Positions 45,005 through 53,750 of a stretch of 64,000 nucleotides of DNA are shown here, piece by piece. This stretch comes from JAEVLT01 sp050496765. GTDB lineage: Bacteria > Bacillota > Bacilli > Bacillales > Cytobacillaceae. The stretch spans positions 496,001 to 560,000 of the forward strand of contig NZ_JBNWEO010000015.1 of the NCBI RefSeq assembly GCF_050496765.1, read 5' to 3'. The notes below the pieces were generated by a model. That model saw only the letters and a list, made by a program, of their open reading frames with translations. It did no database searches and was not told where the DNA came from. The translations under genes were made by a program, and so were the position numbers. Each line of letters starts with the position of its first letter. Position 1 is the first letter of the stretch.

Positions 45005-45503
45005 ATTCTTGTTTGAACGCTTCCTGTTTCTCGGGGTCAGCCTTTGCTAGGGTATACGTTGGTTTTGTGTAACTAAATCCCAAACGAGTCAACAATCTCC
45101 TTACACCCCGGTCCGTATAAACAATGTCAAATGTTTGCTTAATCCAATCGCGAACAAGAAATGAAGTCCAATTCATTTCTGCGGGAAATCCAACAGCAGC
45201 TGGCTTTTTTTCAACAATTAACTGATAGAGTTCCTTTTCTTGTTCCTCTGTTAGTTGACAAGGGCGTCCGGGAGATTGTCCGGGAACTAATCCCTCCAAA
45301 CCGTTAGTTTTATAGGCTCGAACATAGTTATATATAGTTTGCTCCGTACATTCTAAAAGGTCAGCGATTTCTACATAAGTCCGTCCTTTTAAATGCATGA
45401 GGATAGCCTGATAACGTTTAAACATCCGTAGATCCCTTAAACCATGCATACAAGCTTTAACTTCCTGAATTGAATCCATGTTTTCATTTTGAAGGATTTT
45501 CAT
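44976..45503 (-). CDS. IS630-type transposase, ORF A (helix-turn-helix part)
   Basis: A 175-residue N-terminal half with a helix-turn-helix (TYVEIADLLECTEQTIYNYVRAY split over about residues 43-66). The linker GLVPGQSPGRPCQLT and a winged second domain (MNWTSFLVRDWIKQTF, RGVRRLLTRLGFSYTKP) are typical of IS630 transposases. The final codons run through the A8 tract shared with ORF B. The ATG at 45503 (MKILQNENM) is preceded by AAGG-AGGCGG-type sequence. Confidence 0.85.
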   Translation of the reverse strand: MKILQNENMDSIQEVKACMHGLRDLRMFKRYQAILMHLKGRTYVEIADLLECTEQTIYNYVRAYKTNGLEGLVPGQSPGRPCQLTEEQEKELYQLIVEKKPAAVGFPAEMNWTSFLVRDWIKQTFDIVYTDRGVRRLLTRLGFSYTKPTYTLAKADPEKQEAFKQEFETIKKNDE

Positions 45504-45629
45504 TATGTGTCCGCCTTCCTAAAGGTTTTATTTACCTATAAGAATTGGACAAATTTTCTTAAAATCCTTTAATTCCATTTATATAGATCAATAGAAAAAT
45601 TTTTCATAAAGTTTATTGATTATTCTTTA

Positions 45630-45673
45630 AAAAAAGGCACATCTTGTAGATTCTTTCATTAGACAAGCTGTGC
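45630..45673 (-). terminator. Terminator-like hairpin
   Basis: GCACATCTTG (45640-45649) pairs with CAAGCTGTGC (45663-45672) with one mismatch, with a T run outside on the minus strand. No gene directly upstream on that strand other than torD, which already has its own terminator. Confidence 0.55.
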
Positions 45674-45720
45674 TCCATTTGCATTTATTATAGTAACTCG
45701 AATGAATGGAGGTGATTCGT

Positions 45721-45990
45721 ATGTTTACATCCAGCTCCCATGTTTCCATTCCTAGATCTCCGGATGTAGTAACGATCCTCTGGTCAAGAAATCCGCTTCG
45801 TCCCCGCTCTTTCCGTACGATTGTGGATGCAACTGTTATCGGCAGCGCAAGCCCTTGTAATCGCTTTTTAAGAAGCGGTCAGCATTATGTTGACGCAAGG
45901 GATTGCTTATTGGCAAATGGTTTCCGTCTTGTCTCCCAGCAAAGAGTCGGCAGCGTTTATGGCGTTGCTGTATTTGTACGGCAGCGATAA
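45721..45990 (+). CDS. Small hypothetical protein
   Basis: An 89-residue protein from the ATG at 45721, with a near-ideal GGAGGTGATT (45709-45718) directly upstream and a strong terminator downstream; both support a real gene. The sequence is basic with no membrane segment: PRSPDVVTILWSRNPLRPRSFRTI, split, then RDCLLANGFRLVSQQRVGSVYGVAVF. The second half might be a small beta-alpha fold. I do not recognise the family. It is convergent with the torD gene. Confidence 0.55.
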   Translation: MFTSSSHVSIPRSPDVVTILWSRNPLRPRSFRTIVDATVIGSASPCNRFLRSGQHYVDARDCLLANGFRLVSQQRVGSVYGVAVFVRQR

Positions 45991-46027
45991 GGCCAGACAT
46001 TTTTGCAACTGTAGTATTATTTAAAGG

Positions 46028-46066
46028 AAAAACCGGTGTCTCCCTTTGGGTCACACCGGTTTTTTT
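46028..46066. terminator. Bidirectional terminator between orphan gene and torD
   Basis: AAAAACCGGTGT (46028-46039) pairs with ACACCGGTTTTT (46053-46064), with A and T runs outside, between two convergent genes. Confidence 0.9.
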
Positions 46067-46067
46067 C

Positions 46068-46661
46068 TTATAAATCGAATACTTCTTTTTCGAAAAATTC
46101 AGCAGAAAAGTTAATAAATTCTTTTAAAAATAGGTTCTGTATCTTGCCTTGGGCGGCCATTTTTATTCCTTTTTGCAGCGGGCGGACATATTGGTTTAAA
46201 ATTTCGCTCCGGATATCCAAAAGCTGCTTCCGTTCATCGTGATTCTGATTTTTTTCAGTAGAGATTTCTTGTTGCAGGATCGCAGCGACAAAGATCGTTA
46301 AGCTCCCGATATGATCCGGGTAAAGCTTTCGCTCCAAAGGATAATAAAAACCAACCTTTTCAAAAATTCCAATTAAGCACAGCAACGCCTTGTTCGTTTC
46401 TTCTTTGTTCCCGCTCAATTGAGAAGAATACGTTGAAAAATACGGTGAAACAAAGTGGTCTGCAGGTATCGTAAAATGATTTTGATGCCACAGATCTACT
46501 TCCTCCCGGTCATAATGGGTGGAAAAGGGCAGCTGCGCCTTAAGCTCATCTGGCATTTTTGCCATAATCGATTCATATTGATCCCAATCACCCAACCACA
46601 CAGTTGACAATATATTGATTAATGTGGCTGTTCCTTGCTTTACATCAAGCAACTCATTCAC
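46068..46661 (-). CDS. torD: TorD/DmsD family molybdoenzyme chaperone
   Basis: About 197 residues from the GTG at 46661, which lies 9 bases after AAAGGAG. The longer frame overlaps the reductase gene. All-helical, with the family pattern YDREEVDLWHQNHFTIPADHFVSPYFS split around residues 55-80, the last segment typical of TorD proteins (xxPHxHVSPYES), then LCLIGIFEKVGFYY. Such chaperones bind the twin-arginine signal of a molybdoenzyme and hold back export until the cofactor is inserted. It begins 17 bases after the reductase gene and is the last gene of that operon, so it should serve that enzyme. Confidence 0.85.
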   Translation of the reverse strand: MNELLDVKQGTATLINILSTVWLGDWDQYESIMAKMPDELKAQLPFSTHYDREEVDLWHQNHFTIPADHFVSPYFSTYSSQLSGNKEETNKALLCLIGIFEKVGFYYPLERKLYPDHIGSLTIFVAAILQQEISTEKNQNHDERKQLLDIRSEILNQYVRPLQKGIKMAAQGKIQNLFLKEFINFSAEFFEKEVFDL

Positions 46662-46677
46662 AAACACCAACTCCTTT

Positions 46678-49600
46678 CTATGCTTTCTTGATGTCGACAA
46701 ACACATCTTGTTGTGCAGGGCCGCCGACAAGCGGATCAGCAAGAAACCCTTCAAAATAGCTGCTGTCCTTTTCCGTTAAGGCATTAACAGAGAATCCCTT
46801 GCCGCGTCCTCCGGCATACCCTGTTTCTTCATGAAGCGGTTGATTCATATCAAATGGAAGATGGCTGTATTTCTTCGGCGGTGCGATCGTTTTGTTGTCA
46901 ATTTTGACATTTTCTGAACCGTATGCTTGATGGCCGAAGCTGAAATTGGCGCCAACCACACCCGGTTTGATGCCTGGTGTAACAAGTACTTTTGCTTTTA
47001 CTTTTGCAGAGCTTGATTCGATATACACTTCATCCCCGGTTTTGACTCCTTTTTTGCGGGCGTCAGCGGGATTTACCCACAAATAATTTTCGTCGCGAAT
47101 TTCCCTCAGCCATGCATTGCCAATTGTCCGGTGGGTTCCAATATTGCGCGATTTCCAGTTAATGAATTGAAAAGGTGCTTTTGTTTGATAGACCTCACCA
47201 TTGTATTGAAGAATTTCCTCCACTTTTGGCAATCCTTCAAAAAATTTGCCTGTATACGCACTCTTAAAGCCAGCAGCTTTTTCATCGTAAAAATAAACTT
47301 GGTTCGCCAATTGATACTTCTGCATGTTGCCGATATATTCATCCCCTTGTGGCTCAAACCGGCCGCCGCGGTTTAACACATAGACTACTTTCTTCCACTC
47401 TTCCGGCTTTACAGCACTTTTTAAAACATTGATATCAAAGTATTTCCCCAACGCTTTTTTCCGTGCTTTTTCAAAAATAGCCAGTTCCTCATTGTTCGCA
47501 TCCTGTACCGGCTTTTTGCCGTCAAACGCAATATTGGCAACCCGCTTGAGATAATAATCTTCAGGATGGTTCAGCGCCGAACCGTCAGGGAAGGCATGAT
47601 CACCGACACCAGGTAGACCCATTCCTTTTAAAAGGTCGATATAAACTTGCTCAGTAGGTCTAGCATCTGGAACGATTCTTGTTACTGGCTGCACAACCCC
47701 GGCAAATTTATACTTAATCAGCGGAAAAATATCGTCATTGTTCCAGCTCTCCAAATAGGACAAATCAGGAAGCACGTAATCAGCATATTTGGTTGAGTCA
47801 CCGATAACAATATCGGAGGAAACAACTAGTTCAACAACATCTGGATCTTTTAAAAACTTTTCCTGCATTTCAGAACGCGGACTATTTGTAACTGGAGAAG
47901 TTCTGCTAATCAACAATGCCCGGATTTTATACGGATAGCCTTCGGCTGCACTCGGCAGCACATCCTGAATTAATTTGCTTCCAAATGGATACCATGGTCT
48001 TCTTGCAGGATATCCGTCTTTGGCAAATAAACTCGTTTTTTCGTACGGAATGCCGTGGCGAGTGACTGGAATGCCCCATGCTTTATTCGCATTCGGAACC
48101 GTTAGCAAATCATAGCGTCCTTCTGTTGTCTTGAATTTCGCATTTAAGGTTGTATTGCCGCCCTTCCAATCATGGTTTCCCACGAGATGGTTTAACATAT
48201 TGATCGCCCGGACGCTGTAGTAGCCATTGCCATGCATGGCTGGACCCCGATATGAATGAATGCCGACTTTTTTTCCGTGGGAAGTAAATTCACGGGCGAT
48301 TTGCGTAATTTGCTCAAGCGGTACATCGCAAATGTTTGCATATTCCTGCATCGATTTTTCCATTACTTTTTCTTTAAAAAGAGTAAAGACAGATTTTACT
48401 TTTATACCGTTTATTTCCGTATTCACTTCAAGATCGCCGTTCACTGCCTTTGTATTTAGAGCTGGTGTACCATTTTGCATGACAACAAATTCGTCTGCAC
48501 CCATTCCTACATCTTTGGCGCGCAAGAACGGTCGTTTCGGATCACCGATATTTACGAGAAAGGTTGCATCGCTCCAAGTTGTTTCACCGTCCCCAGCCGC
48601 TGCATCTTTATTTGGGTTACGCAAATACATGTCATCATATCGATTGTTTTCAATAATCCAACGGCACATCGCAAGGGCCAGGGCACCATCCCCGCCAGGT
48701 TTGACCGGCACCCACATATGGGCTTTCTCAGCTGTTTTACTGAAGCGCGGATCAATTACGACCATTTTCATGCCACGTTCAAGCGCGTTTGTCATTTGCG
48801 GGGCAAACGTTGTCGGTCCGCGATTGGCGGTCATTGGATTCGTTCCCCAGACAAGGACATATTCAGCATTATCATAATCCGGTATCATCCGTTTTTTAGG
48901 CTTAGTTGTATCGAATGAGCGAACCGTTCCGATCGCGCCGGTTACCCCGCATACACCACCATGATCATAGGCATTGATCGTCCCAAGGCTTCCATCTGTC
49001 AGCCGATTTATAAAGTCACGGCGATGGCCAGCCATTGTCACAATTTGATTGGATTTTGGACCGAGATCAGGATGGTTTGAATCAATTAACACATCCTTGT
49101 ATTTTTGCGCAAAAGCCGCTTTATCCAACGTACCGGCTTTCACCTTTTCCCAATCACCCATAACTTGTTCTTTTGGTGCATACGCCCAAATTTGTTTTAA
49201 GCCAGGTGTCCCGAGATCTTTACTTCCTTCAAGAATTTCTTGATATGCTTGTTCCCAAGTGATCGTTTTCCAAACTCCGCTGCCCCGCTTGCCGACACGT
49301 TTTAAAGGTTTTTGGACGCGGTAGGCATCATAGGCCGTTTGGATGCCTGCCTGCCCTTTTAAACACGTCCGCCCGCCGCGGAAGCCGCGACCCAGTTTTG
49401 CCACGTCACCAGTGCCTTGAACAGCGGCTTTAACTGGAGTATCGTAGCTGATATGCCCGAATGGTACCATATTTAACGGACTGTATTGATTCCCGGCAAT
49501 TTTTCGAACCAATGAGGAATAAGGACTTCCGGCACTTCCCGGCATTATATAGGTCTTGATTGTACATGCCGCATTGCATTGCTGGCATGAAGTAAAAATG

Positions 49601-49773
49601 ACGTTTTCAGCCGTATAGTCTTGATAGTCTGTACCAATACCATGCGGTGTATCTGTCCACACTCCGCCGAACACTTGTTTGACAGGGCCGATGAATGCTG
49701 GCCCAATAACTGCAACTGCCCCAAAGGTTCCAAGGGCTTTTAAAAATCCTCTCCGGTTCATTTCCTTACTCAT
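46678..49773 (-). CDS. ttrA: Tat-exported molybdopterin oxidoreductase, tetrathionate reductase (TtrA) type
   Basis: A 1031-residue catalytic subunit. The twin-arginine signal NRRGFLKALG is at residues 6-15, followed by a hydrophobic stretch. FTSCQQCNAACTIKTY plus the later GGRTCLKGQAG give the four cysteines of a [4Fe-4S] cluster. HGGVCGVTGAIG (about residue 257) is the likely place of the molybdenum ligand. NPMTANRGPTT, GMKMVVIDPRFS and the C-terminal dinucleotide-binding domain follow. Size, signal and operon partners match TtrA of tetrathionate reductase. Related thiosulfate, polysulfide, selenate or arsenate reductases remain possible. It overlaps the NrfD gene by 8 bases. Confidence 0.8.
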   Translation of the reverse strand: MSKEMNRRGFLKALGTFGAVAVIGPAFIGPVKQVFGGVWTDTPHGIGTDYQDYTAENVIFTSCQQCNAACTIKTYIMPGSAGSPYSSLVRKIAGNQYSPLNMVPFGHISYDTPVKAAVQGTGDVAKLGRGFRGGRTCLKGQAGIQTAYDAYRVQKPLKRVGKRGSGVWKTITWEQAYQEILEGSKDLGTPGLKQIWAYAPKEQVMGDWEKVKAGTLDKAAFAQKYKDVLIDSNHPDLGPKSNQIVTMAGHRRDFINRLTDGSLGTINAYDHGGVCGVTGAIGTVRSFDTTKPKKRMIPDYDNAEYVLVWGTNPMTANRGPTTFAPQMTNALERGMKMVVIDPRFSKTAEKAHMWVPVKPGGDGALALAMCRWIIENNRYDDMYLRNPNKDAAAGDGETTWSDATFLVNIGDPKRPFLRAKDVGMGADEFVVMQNGTPALNTKAVNGDLEVNTEINGIKVKSVFTLFKEKVMEKSMQEYANICDVPLEQITQIAREFTSHGKKVGIHSYRGPAMHGNGYYSVRAINMLNHLVGNHDWKGGNTTLNAKFKTTEGRYDLLTVPNANKAWGIPVTRHGIPYEKTSLFAKDGYPARRPWYPFGSKLIQDVLPSAAEGYPYKIRALLISRTSPVTNSPRSEMQEKFLKDPDVVELVVSSDIVIGDSTKYADYVLPDLSYLESWNNDDIFPLIKYKFAGVVQPVTRIVPDARPTEQVYIDLLKGMGLPGVGDHAFPDGSALNHPEDYYLKRVANIAFDGKKPVQDANNEELAIFEKARKKALGKYFDINVLKSAVKPEEWKKVVYVLNRGGRFEPQGDEYIGNMQKYQLANQVYFYDEKAAGFKSAYTGKFFEGLPKVEEILQYNGEVYQTKAPFQFINWKSRNIGTHRTIGNAWLREIRDENYLWVNPADARKKGVKTGDEVYIESSSAKVKAKVLVTPGIKPGVVGANFSFGHQAYGSENVKIDNKTIAPPKKYSHLPFDMNQPLHEETGYAGGRGKGFSVNALTEKDSSYFEGFLADPLVGGPAQQDVFVDIKKA

Positions 49774-51061
49774 AGCTGTTCACATCACTTTCACTAGTTT
49801 CACTTTCCTCAATTGGAAAAAGTTTTTCACCCAGGGTGTAGATGATTAAACACATGGCAATCAGACCCAAGGTAGTGATCCATTCAGAAAGGTTTGGATA
49901 ATAGTTCCCGTATGGAAGTCCATCAATGGTTGGAATTATAAGGCTTGGCACAACCATATTAAAGCGAACACCGACGATCCCAATGATTGTCATAATGGCA
50001 GCTGCCAAAATCCAGTAAATTGATGTTCTTGTCTTTTTGATAAATAAAATAATGAGCGGGAAAACCATGGCCAATCCCATTTGAAAGAGCCAAAAACTCC
50101 ACCACCATGGTCCGGACATCATCAATTTAATGGTAGTAATTTCTTCATGCTGAAGACCGTAGAAACCAATTAAAAATTCATACCACTCCATCCCTAGCTC
50201 AATTGCCAAAAATAGGGCAAGCATGCTGCCAAGCGAGCGAACCATCGGCTTGTCGACCGGCCGGTTTTGCGCTTTGCTTTTTACTACATAAATAGCAATG
50301 GCAAGTGCTGTTCCTGAAACAAGTGCTGAAAGAACGAAAATGATGGGAAACAGTCCAGAGTTTAAAAATGGCCTTGCTTTTAAGACGGCAAAGATCGAAC
50401 CAGTACCTCCGTGGACGCCAAAGATCGCTAGCGGAATGCCAATAATACCTAGAACTTTTAACACTTTTCGATCTCGCGTCAAATCCTCATTTGTAAAATC
50501 TGTTTTGTTCAAAACGAGCAGGCGGTAGAGCTTCGCTTTAAATCCATTGCCCTTGGAAATGTCAACCAAATCTTTTCTCATTGTTAAATACAGTTCCGAC
50601 ACAAGCAGCAGAATGTACACGATATAGAAGTGGATTTCCCATGACATCGTACTTGTCACGTTCCAATAAATAACCGAATTGAAAACATGGTCTGGCCGCC
50701 CGATGTCCAAAAAGATAAACGTAATCGCGGTAATCATGCTGACAATTGCCGATAATAGAGCAGAACGGCCAATTTTTTCGTATTGGGTCATTCCAAATCC
50801 GTACACGAGAGTGGAAAGCAAAAACGATCCTGCGCTCATCCCGATAAAGTAAATATAAAATGCAACCCATCCGCCCCATGGAACGGTATTTGATAGATTC
50901 GTAGACGACATTCCTTCTAAAAAATAGCCTTTTATAATGGAGTAGATTCCAATCGCAAAAATGACTAGCAATGATACCCACCAAATCTTTTCCAGTTGTT
51001 TATTCATACCAGCTGGCTTGATTTCAGTTTGCAGCCGGGCTGTTGAAATTTTGCTGTTCAT
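49766..51061 (-). CDS. ttrC: NrfD/PsrC family membrane subunit (TtrC-like)
   Basis: A 431-residue quinol-oxidising membrane anchor with about nine transmembrane segments. The early SNTVPWGGWVAFYIYFIGMSAGSF (split around residues 57-80) is the NrfD signature. ITFIFLDIGRPDHVFN and GSTMSWEIHF-like TSTMSWEIHFYIVY follow. It takes electrons from menaquinol and hands them through the ferredoxin subunit to the exported molybdoenzyme. It is larger than the minimal NrfD (about 320), as in PsrC/TtrC-type proteins. It lies between the ferredoxin and catalytic genes. Confidence 0.88.
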   Translation of the reverse strand: MNSKISTARLQTEIKPAGMNKQLEKIWWVSLLVIFAIGIYSIIKGYFLEGMSSTNLSNTVPWGGWVAFYIYFIGMSAGSFLLSTLVYGFGMTQYEKIGRSALLSAIVSMITAITFIFLDIGRPDHVFNSVIYWNVTSTMSWEIHFYIVYILLLVSELYLTMRKDLVDISKGNGFKAKLYRLLVLNKTDFTNEDLTRDRKVLKVLGIIGIPLAIFGVHGGTGSIFAVLKARPFLNSGLFPIIFVLSALVSGTALAIAIYVVKSKAQNRPVDKPMVRSLGSMLALFLAIELGMEWYEFLIGFYGLQHEEITTIKLMMSGPWWWSFWLFQMGLAMVFPLIILFIKKTRTSIYWILAAAIMTIIGIVGVRFNMVVPSLIIPTIDGLPYGNYYPNLSEWITTLGLIAMCLIIYTLGEKLFPIEESETSESDVNSYE

Positions 51062-51081
51062 GTTCTCACGCTCCTCTTTTG

Positions 51082-51975
51082 TTATCTTAAGTAAACGACT
51101 CGCGGCTGGGTTCCGAGTTCTTCTTTTAAACGAAATGCACGAGGGCTGGCCGCCAGTTTCGAAACCGTGCTGTTTGGATCATTAAAATCGCCGAAAAAGC
51201 GGGCATCGCCGATACAAGTTTCCACGCATGCCGGCTCTTCTCCGCGTTGCAGGCGATGATAACAGAAACTGCATTTGCGAACGGTTCCCTCTGGAATTTT
51301 GCCTTTTTTCCTTTCACCGCGGTCCATGCCGTATTCCGGGCTTGTGACATCATTGGCTCCCATCATTTCTTGTTCGTAGCTGTTGCCAAAATCATATGAG
51401 CGGGCGCCATATGGACAAGCAACCATACAATAACGGCAGCCAATGCAGCGGTCGTTGTCAATCGCAACAATGCCGTTCTCCATTTTGTAAGTCGCCCTTG
51501 TCGGACAAACTTGCGCGCACGGTGGTTTATCACATTGCATACACGGTCTTGGCAAATTTACAACTGAAATATTTGGGTAATCTCCGAGAACTTGTTCAAG
51601 GACAACATTATAGGACATCCCCGGCGGTGTTTTATTTTCCGCCTTGCATGAGACGGTACACGTATCACAGCCAACGCATTTGCGCAAGTCGATAACCATT
51701 CCCCATTTTGGTCCAGTCTCTTTTTTGCCTGATGTTGCCGGCGCTCCTGCATAGTCATTGCCAAACTCTTTAATTAGCGAGGAAGAATAGATTTTGTGGA
51801 AATCTTCAATTTTTAATTTACCATTGATTACTTTTCTGGCATCTCTCGCCATATTTAAACCTAACTGGGTGTCGTATGGCGATTGATCCAATTCCACTTT
51901 TCCATCTGGAAGAAGATCGTCAATCATATTTCCTAAACGGTTGATGTCGATGCCTGTGCCTGTTAAAAACCCCAT
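51082..51975 (-). CDS. ttrB: Four-cluster ferredoxin subunit (TtrB/DmsB-like)
   Basis: A 297-residue iron-sulfur protein from the ATG at 51975 (MGFLTGTGIDIN); an ATG at 51984 is too close to the ribosome site. Cysteine groups: CVGCDTCTVSC, CMQCDKPPCAQVC, CIGCRYCMVAC and CSFCYHRL...CVETC, enough for four [4Fe-4S] clusters. An N-terminal extension of about 90 residues (before WGMVIDLRKC) is unusual for the family and is not hydrophobic. No twin-arginine motif is present, so it probably travels with the catalytic subunit. It is the electron conduit between the NrfD and molybdenum subunits. Confidence 0.9.
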   Translation of the reverse strand: MGFLTGTGIDINRLGNMIDDLLPDGKVELDQSPYDTQLGLNMARDARKVINGKLKIEDFHKIYSSSLIKEFGNDYAGAPATSGKKETGPKWGMVIDLRKCVGCDTCTVSCKAENKTPPGMSYNVVLEQVLGDYPNISVVNLPRPCMQCDKPPCAQVCPTRATYKMENGIVAIDNDRCIGCRYCMVACPYGARSYDFGNSYEQEMMGANDVTSPEYGMDRGERKKGKIPEGTVRKCSFCYHRLQRGEEPACVETCIGDARFFGDFNDPNSTVSKLAASPRAFRLKEELGTQPRVVYLR

Positions 51976-51991
51976 TTTTATCATCCTTTCC

Positions 51992-52198
51992 TTACTTTTC
52001 TTTTTCTATTTTGACTGTTTCCTTTACCTCTTTGATTTCATCTGTAAAGTCCGCCGTCAATTCTTTTGTTGATTTTTTGAATTCTTTTAATGTTTGCCCG
52101 AATGCTCTGCCGATTTCCGGTAATTTCTTTGGTCCAAAGATAATCAATGCCAATGTAAGAATTAAAATCAATCCTGGGACTCCGATGTTTGATAACAT
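51992..52198 (-). CDS. tatA: Twin-arginine translocase component TatA
   Basis: A 68-residue TatA/E protein with one N-terminal helix (LILILTLALIIFGPKKLPEIGRAFG split around residues 10-34), the FGPKKLPE hinge, then an amphipathic helix and a charged tail. It is the first gene of the reductase operon, so the pore-forming Tat subunit is made together with its Tat substrate. No tatC is in the window. Confidence 0.93.
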   Translation of the reverse strand: MLSNIGVPGLILILTLALIIFGPKKLPEIGRAFGQTLKEFKKSTKELTADFTDEIKEVKETVKIEKEK

Positions 52199-52245
52199 AA
52201 TTTACACTCCCTATTAAAAATTGTTTTGTCATTTATCTTATAATG

Positions 52246-52262
52246 CAAGAAGCGTGCCAACT
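52246..52262 (-). promoter_or_regulatory. Sigma-54 promoter of the tatA-ttrBCA-torD operon
   Basis: On the minus strand TTGGCACGCTTCTTGCAT (52262-52245) matches the -24/-12 consensus TGGCAC-N5-TTGCW, with GG and GC separated by ten bases. It stands about 47 bases before the tatA start, and the neighbouring operon encodes a sigma-54 activator. Confidence 0.93.
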
Positions 52263-52311
52263 TTGTATCATTTTTTCAAAACCCCTTTGATTCCCTGACA
52301 TAACTTTTTTT

Positions 52312-52362
52312 CAGGAAAAAAAAAACGATAAAAAGGAAATAATTATTCCCTCTTTATCGTTT
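52312..52362 (-). terminator. Intrinsic terminator of the regulator operon
   Basis: AAAACGATAAA (52322-52332) pairs with TTTATCGTTT (52353-52362) and is followed on the minus strand by a long T run (52312-52325). Confidence 0.8.
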
Positions 52363-52365
52363 AGT

Positions 52366-52414
52366 TGTGCCATTTTGTCATGGGCATGCATTTGTTGGCA
52401 TGTCATTTTGTCAT
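52366..52414 (-). promoter_or_regulatory. Candidate activator binding sites (UAS) for the sigma-54 promoter
   Basis: The minus strand has ATGACAAAATGACATGCC and, about 30 bases on, ATGACAAAATGGCA. The two near-identical sites, with TGCC/GGCA arms, lie 100-155 bases upstream of the -24/-12 element, the usual distance for NtrC-type activators. They sit directly after the activator's own stop codon. Confidence 0.55.
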
Positions 52415-52415
52415 A

Positions 52416-53750
52416 TTAGCCACAGATGTCATATTGATTTATTTTCCGATATAAATTTCGGACGCTAATGCCCAAAACTTCAGCAGCTTTTGTTTTATTC
52501 CATTCTACTTGATTCAATACCCTTTCAATATGGAGTCTTTCCAATTCGTCCAGGCTGCAGAGACAGGGGACATCCGCAAATTCTGAACTTCGGGAATGGT
52601 TTGGCAGCAGCAGATCAGCTGCTTCAATTGTCTGCCCTTTTGACAGCAAGAGGCCTCTCTCTACGATATGATGCAGTTCACGGACATTGCCGGGAAATTC
52701 ATACGACTGCAATTCTGCCATGGCATCAGCTGACATTGTTTTAGCAATGTCAGGCATGCTTTTTTTAATAAAAAAGTCAATCAGGAGTGGCAGATCATCC
52801 TTTCGCTCCCTAAGTGGCGGTATGGTTAATTTGACAACATTTAGCCGATAGTAAAGATCTTGGCGAAAATGGCCTGCTGCGACCTCCTTTTCCAAATCGC
52901 GGTTTGTGGCCGCCACTACTCTTACAGCAACTCTTCGCTCCCTGACATCGCCCACCCGGCGAAACTCGCCTGTTTCCAAAAATCGCAGCAATTTTACTTG
53001 AAGAACAAGCGGCATTTCCCCCAACTCATCTAAAAATAATGTACCTCCATTGGCCGCTTCAACAAGTCCTTTCTTATCCTGCGCCGCTCCTGTAAATGCC
53101 CCTTTCACATGGCCGAACAATTCACTCTCAAGCAGGTGTTCCGGAAGAGCACCCGAGTTAATTGCGACAAATGGTTCTTCGGCTCGGCTGCTCCAGTAAT
53201 GGAGCGCTTTGGCAAACAGCTCTTTGCCCGTACCGCTCTCCCCTTCAATTAATACGGGAACATCGCTATCGGCAACACGTTCAGTCAGATGAAGAATTTC
53301 TTGAAAACGGCGATTTTGACCGACCATTTCAAAGTCGTTTTGCTTCTTAATAATTTTTCGCATGCTTTCATTTTTCTCTTTCAGCATTTTATTTTCGAGG
53401 GCTTTTGTAATGGTTAATTCCAATTCTGATAGATTATAAGGCTTTGCCAAATAATCAAAGGCGCCAACCTTCATTGCCTCGATCGCCGTCTCAATCGTGC
53501 CATGGCCGGTAAGGATTAATACTTGAACGTCTGGCTGAATCGATTTCGTTTCTTTTAATAACGTGATGCCATCCATTTTCGGAAGGCGGATGTCATAAAT
53601 CGCGACATCATAGTAGTGTTTTTTTAATAAAGGAAGTGCATCCTCTGCTGTTAAAGAATAATCGACATTATAGCCCTTTCTTTTCAATCGGTGAACAAGT
53701 AGCTCTAGAAGATCTTCCTCATCGTCCACGACCAATAATCTCGCTGCCAT
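52416..53750 (-). CDS. NtrC-family sigma-54-dependent response regulator
   Basis: A 444-residue activator. Receiver domain: VVDDEEDLLELL and the phosphorylatable Asp in VAIYDIRLPKMDG (about residue 53). AAA+ domain: GESGTGKELFAKALH (Walker A, about 168), GAFTGA loop in HVKGAFTGAAQDKKG that contacts sigma-54, and LFLDELGEMPL (Walker B). Fis-type helix-turn-helix at the C-terminus: NKTKAAEVLGISVRNLYRKI. It should activate the -24/-12 promoter of the adjacent reductase operon when phosphorylated by the kinase encoded just upstream, whose stop abuts its start. Confidence 0.93.
   Translation of the reverse strand: MAARLLVVDDEEDLLELLVHRLKRKGYNVDYSLTAEDALPLLKKHYYDVAIYDIRLPKMDGITLLKETKSIQPDVQVLILTGHGTIETAIEAMKVGAFDYLAKPYNLSELELTITKALENKMLKEKNESMRKIIKKQNDFEMVGQNRRFQEILHLTERVADSDVPVLIEGESGTGKELFAKALHYWSSRAEEPFVAINSGALPEHLLESELFGHVKGAFTGAAQDKKGLVEAANGGTLFLDELGEMPLVLQVKLLRFLETGEFRRVGDVRERRVAVRVVAATNRDLEKEVAAGHFRQDLYYRLNVVKLTIPPLRERKDDLPLLIDFFIKKSMPDIAKTMSADAMAELQSYEFPGNVRELHHIVERGLLLSKGQTIEAADLLLPNHSRSSEFADVPCLCSLDELERLHIERVLNQVEWNKTKAAEVLGISVRNLYRKINQYDICG

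Noticed and set aside
46678..49773. Selenocysteine in the molybdopterin oxidoreductase
   Set aside because: The frame has no internal TGA; the likely molybdenum-ligand region carries an ordinary cysteine.
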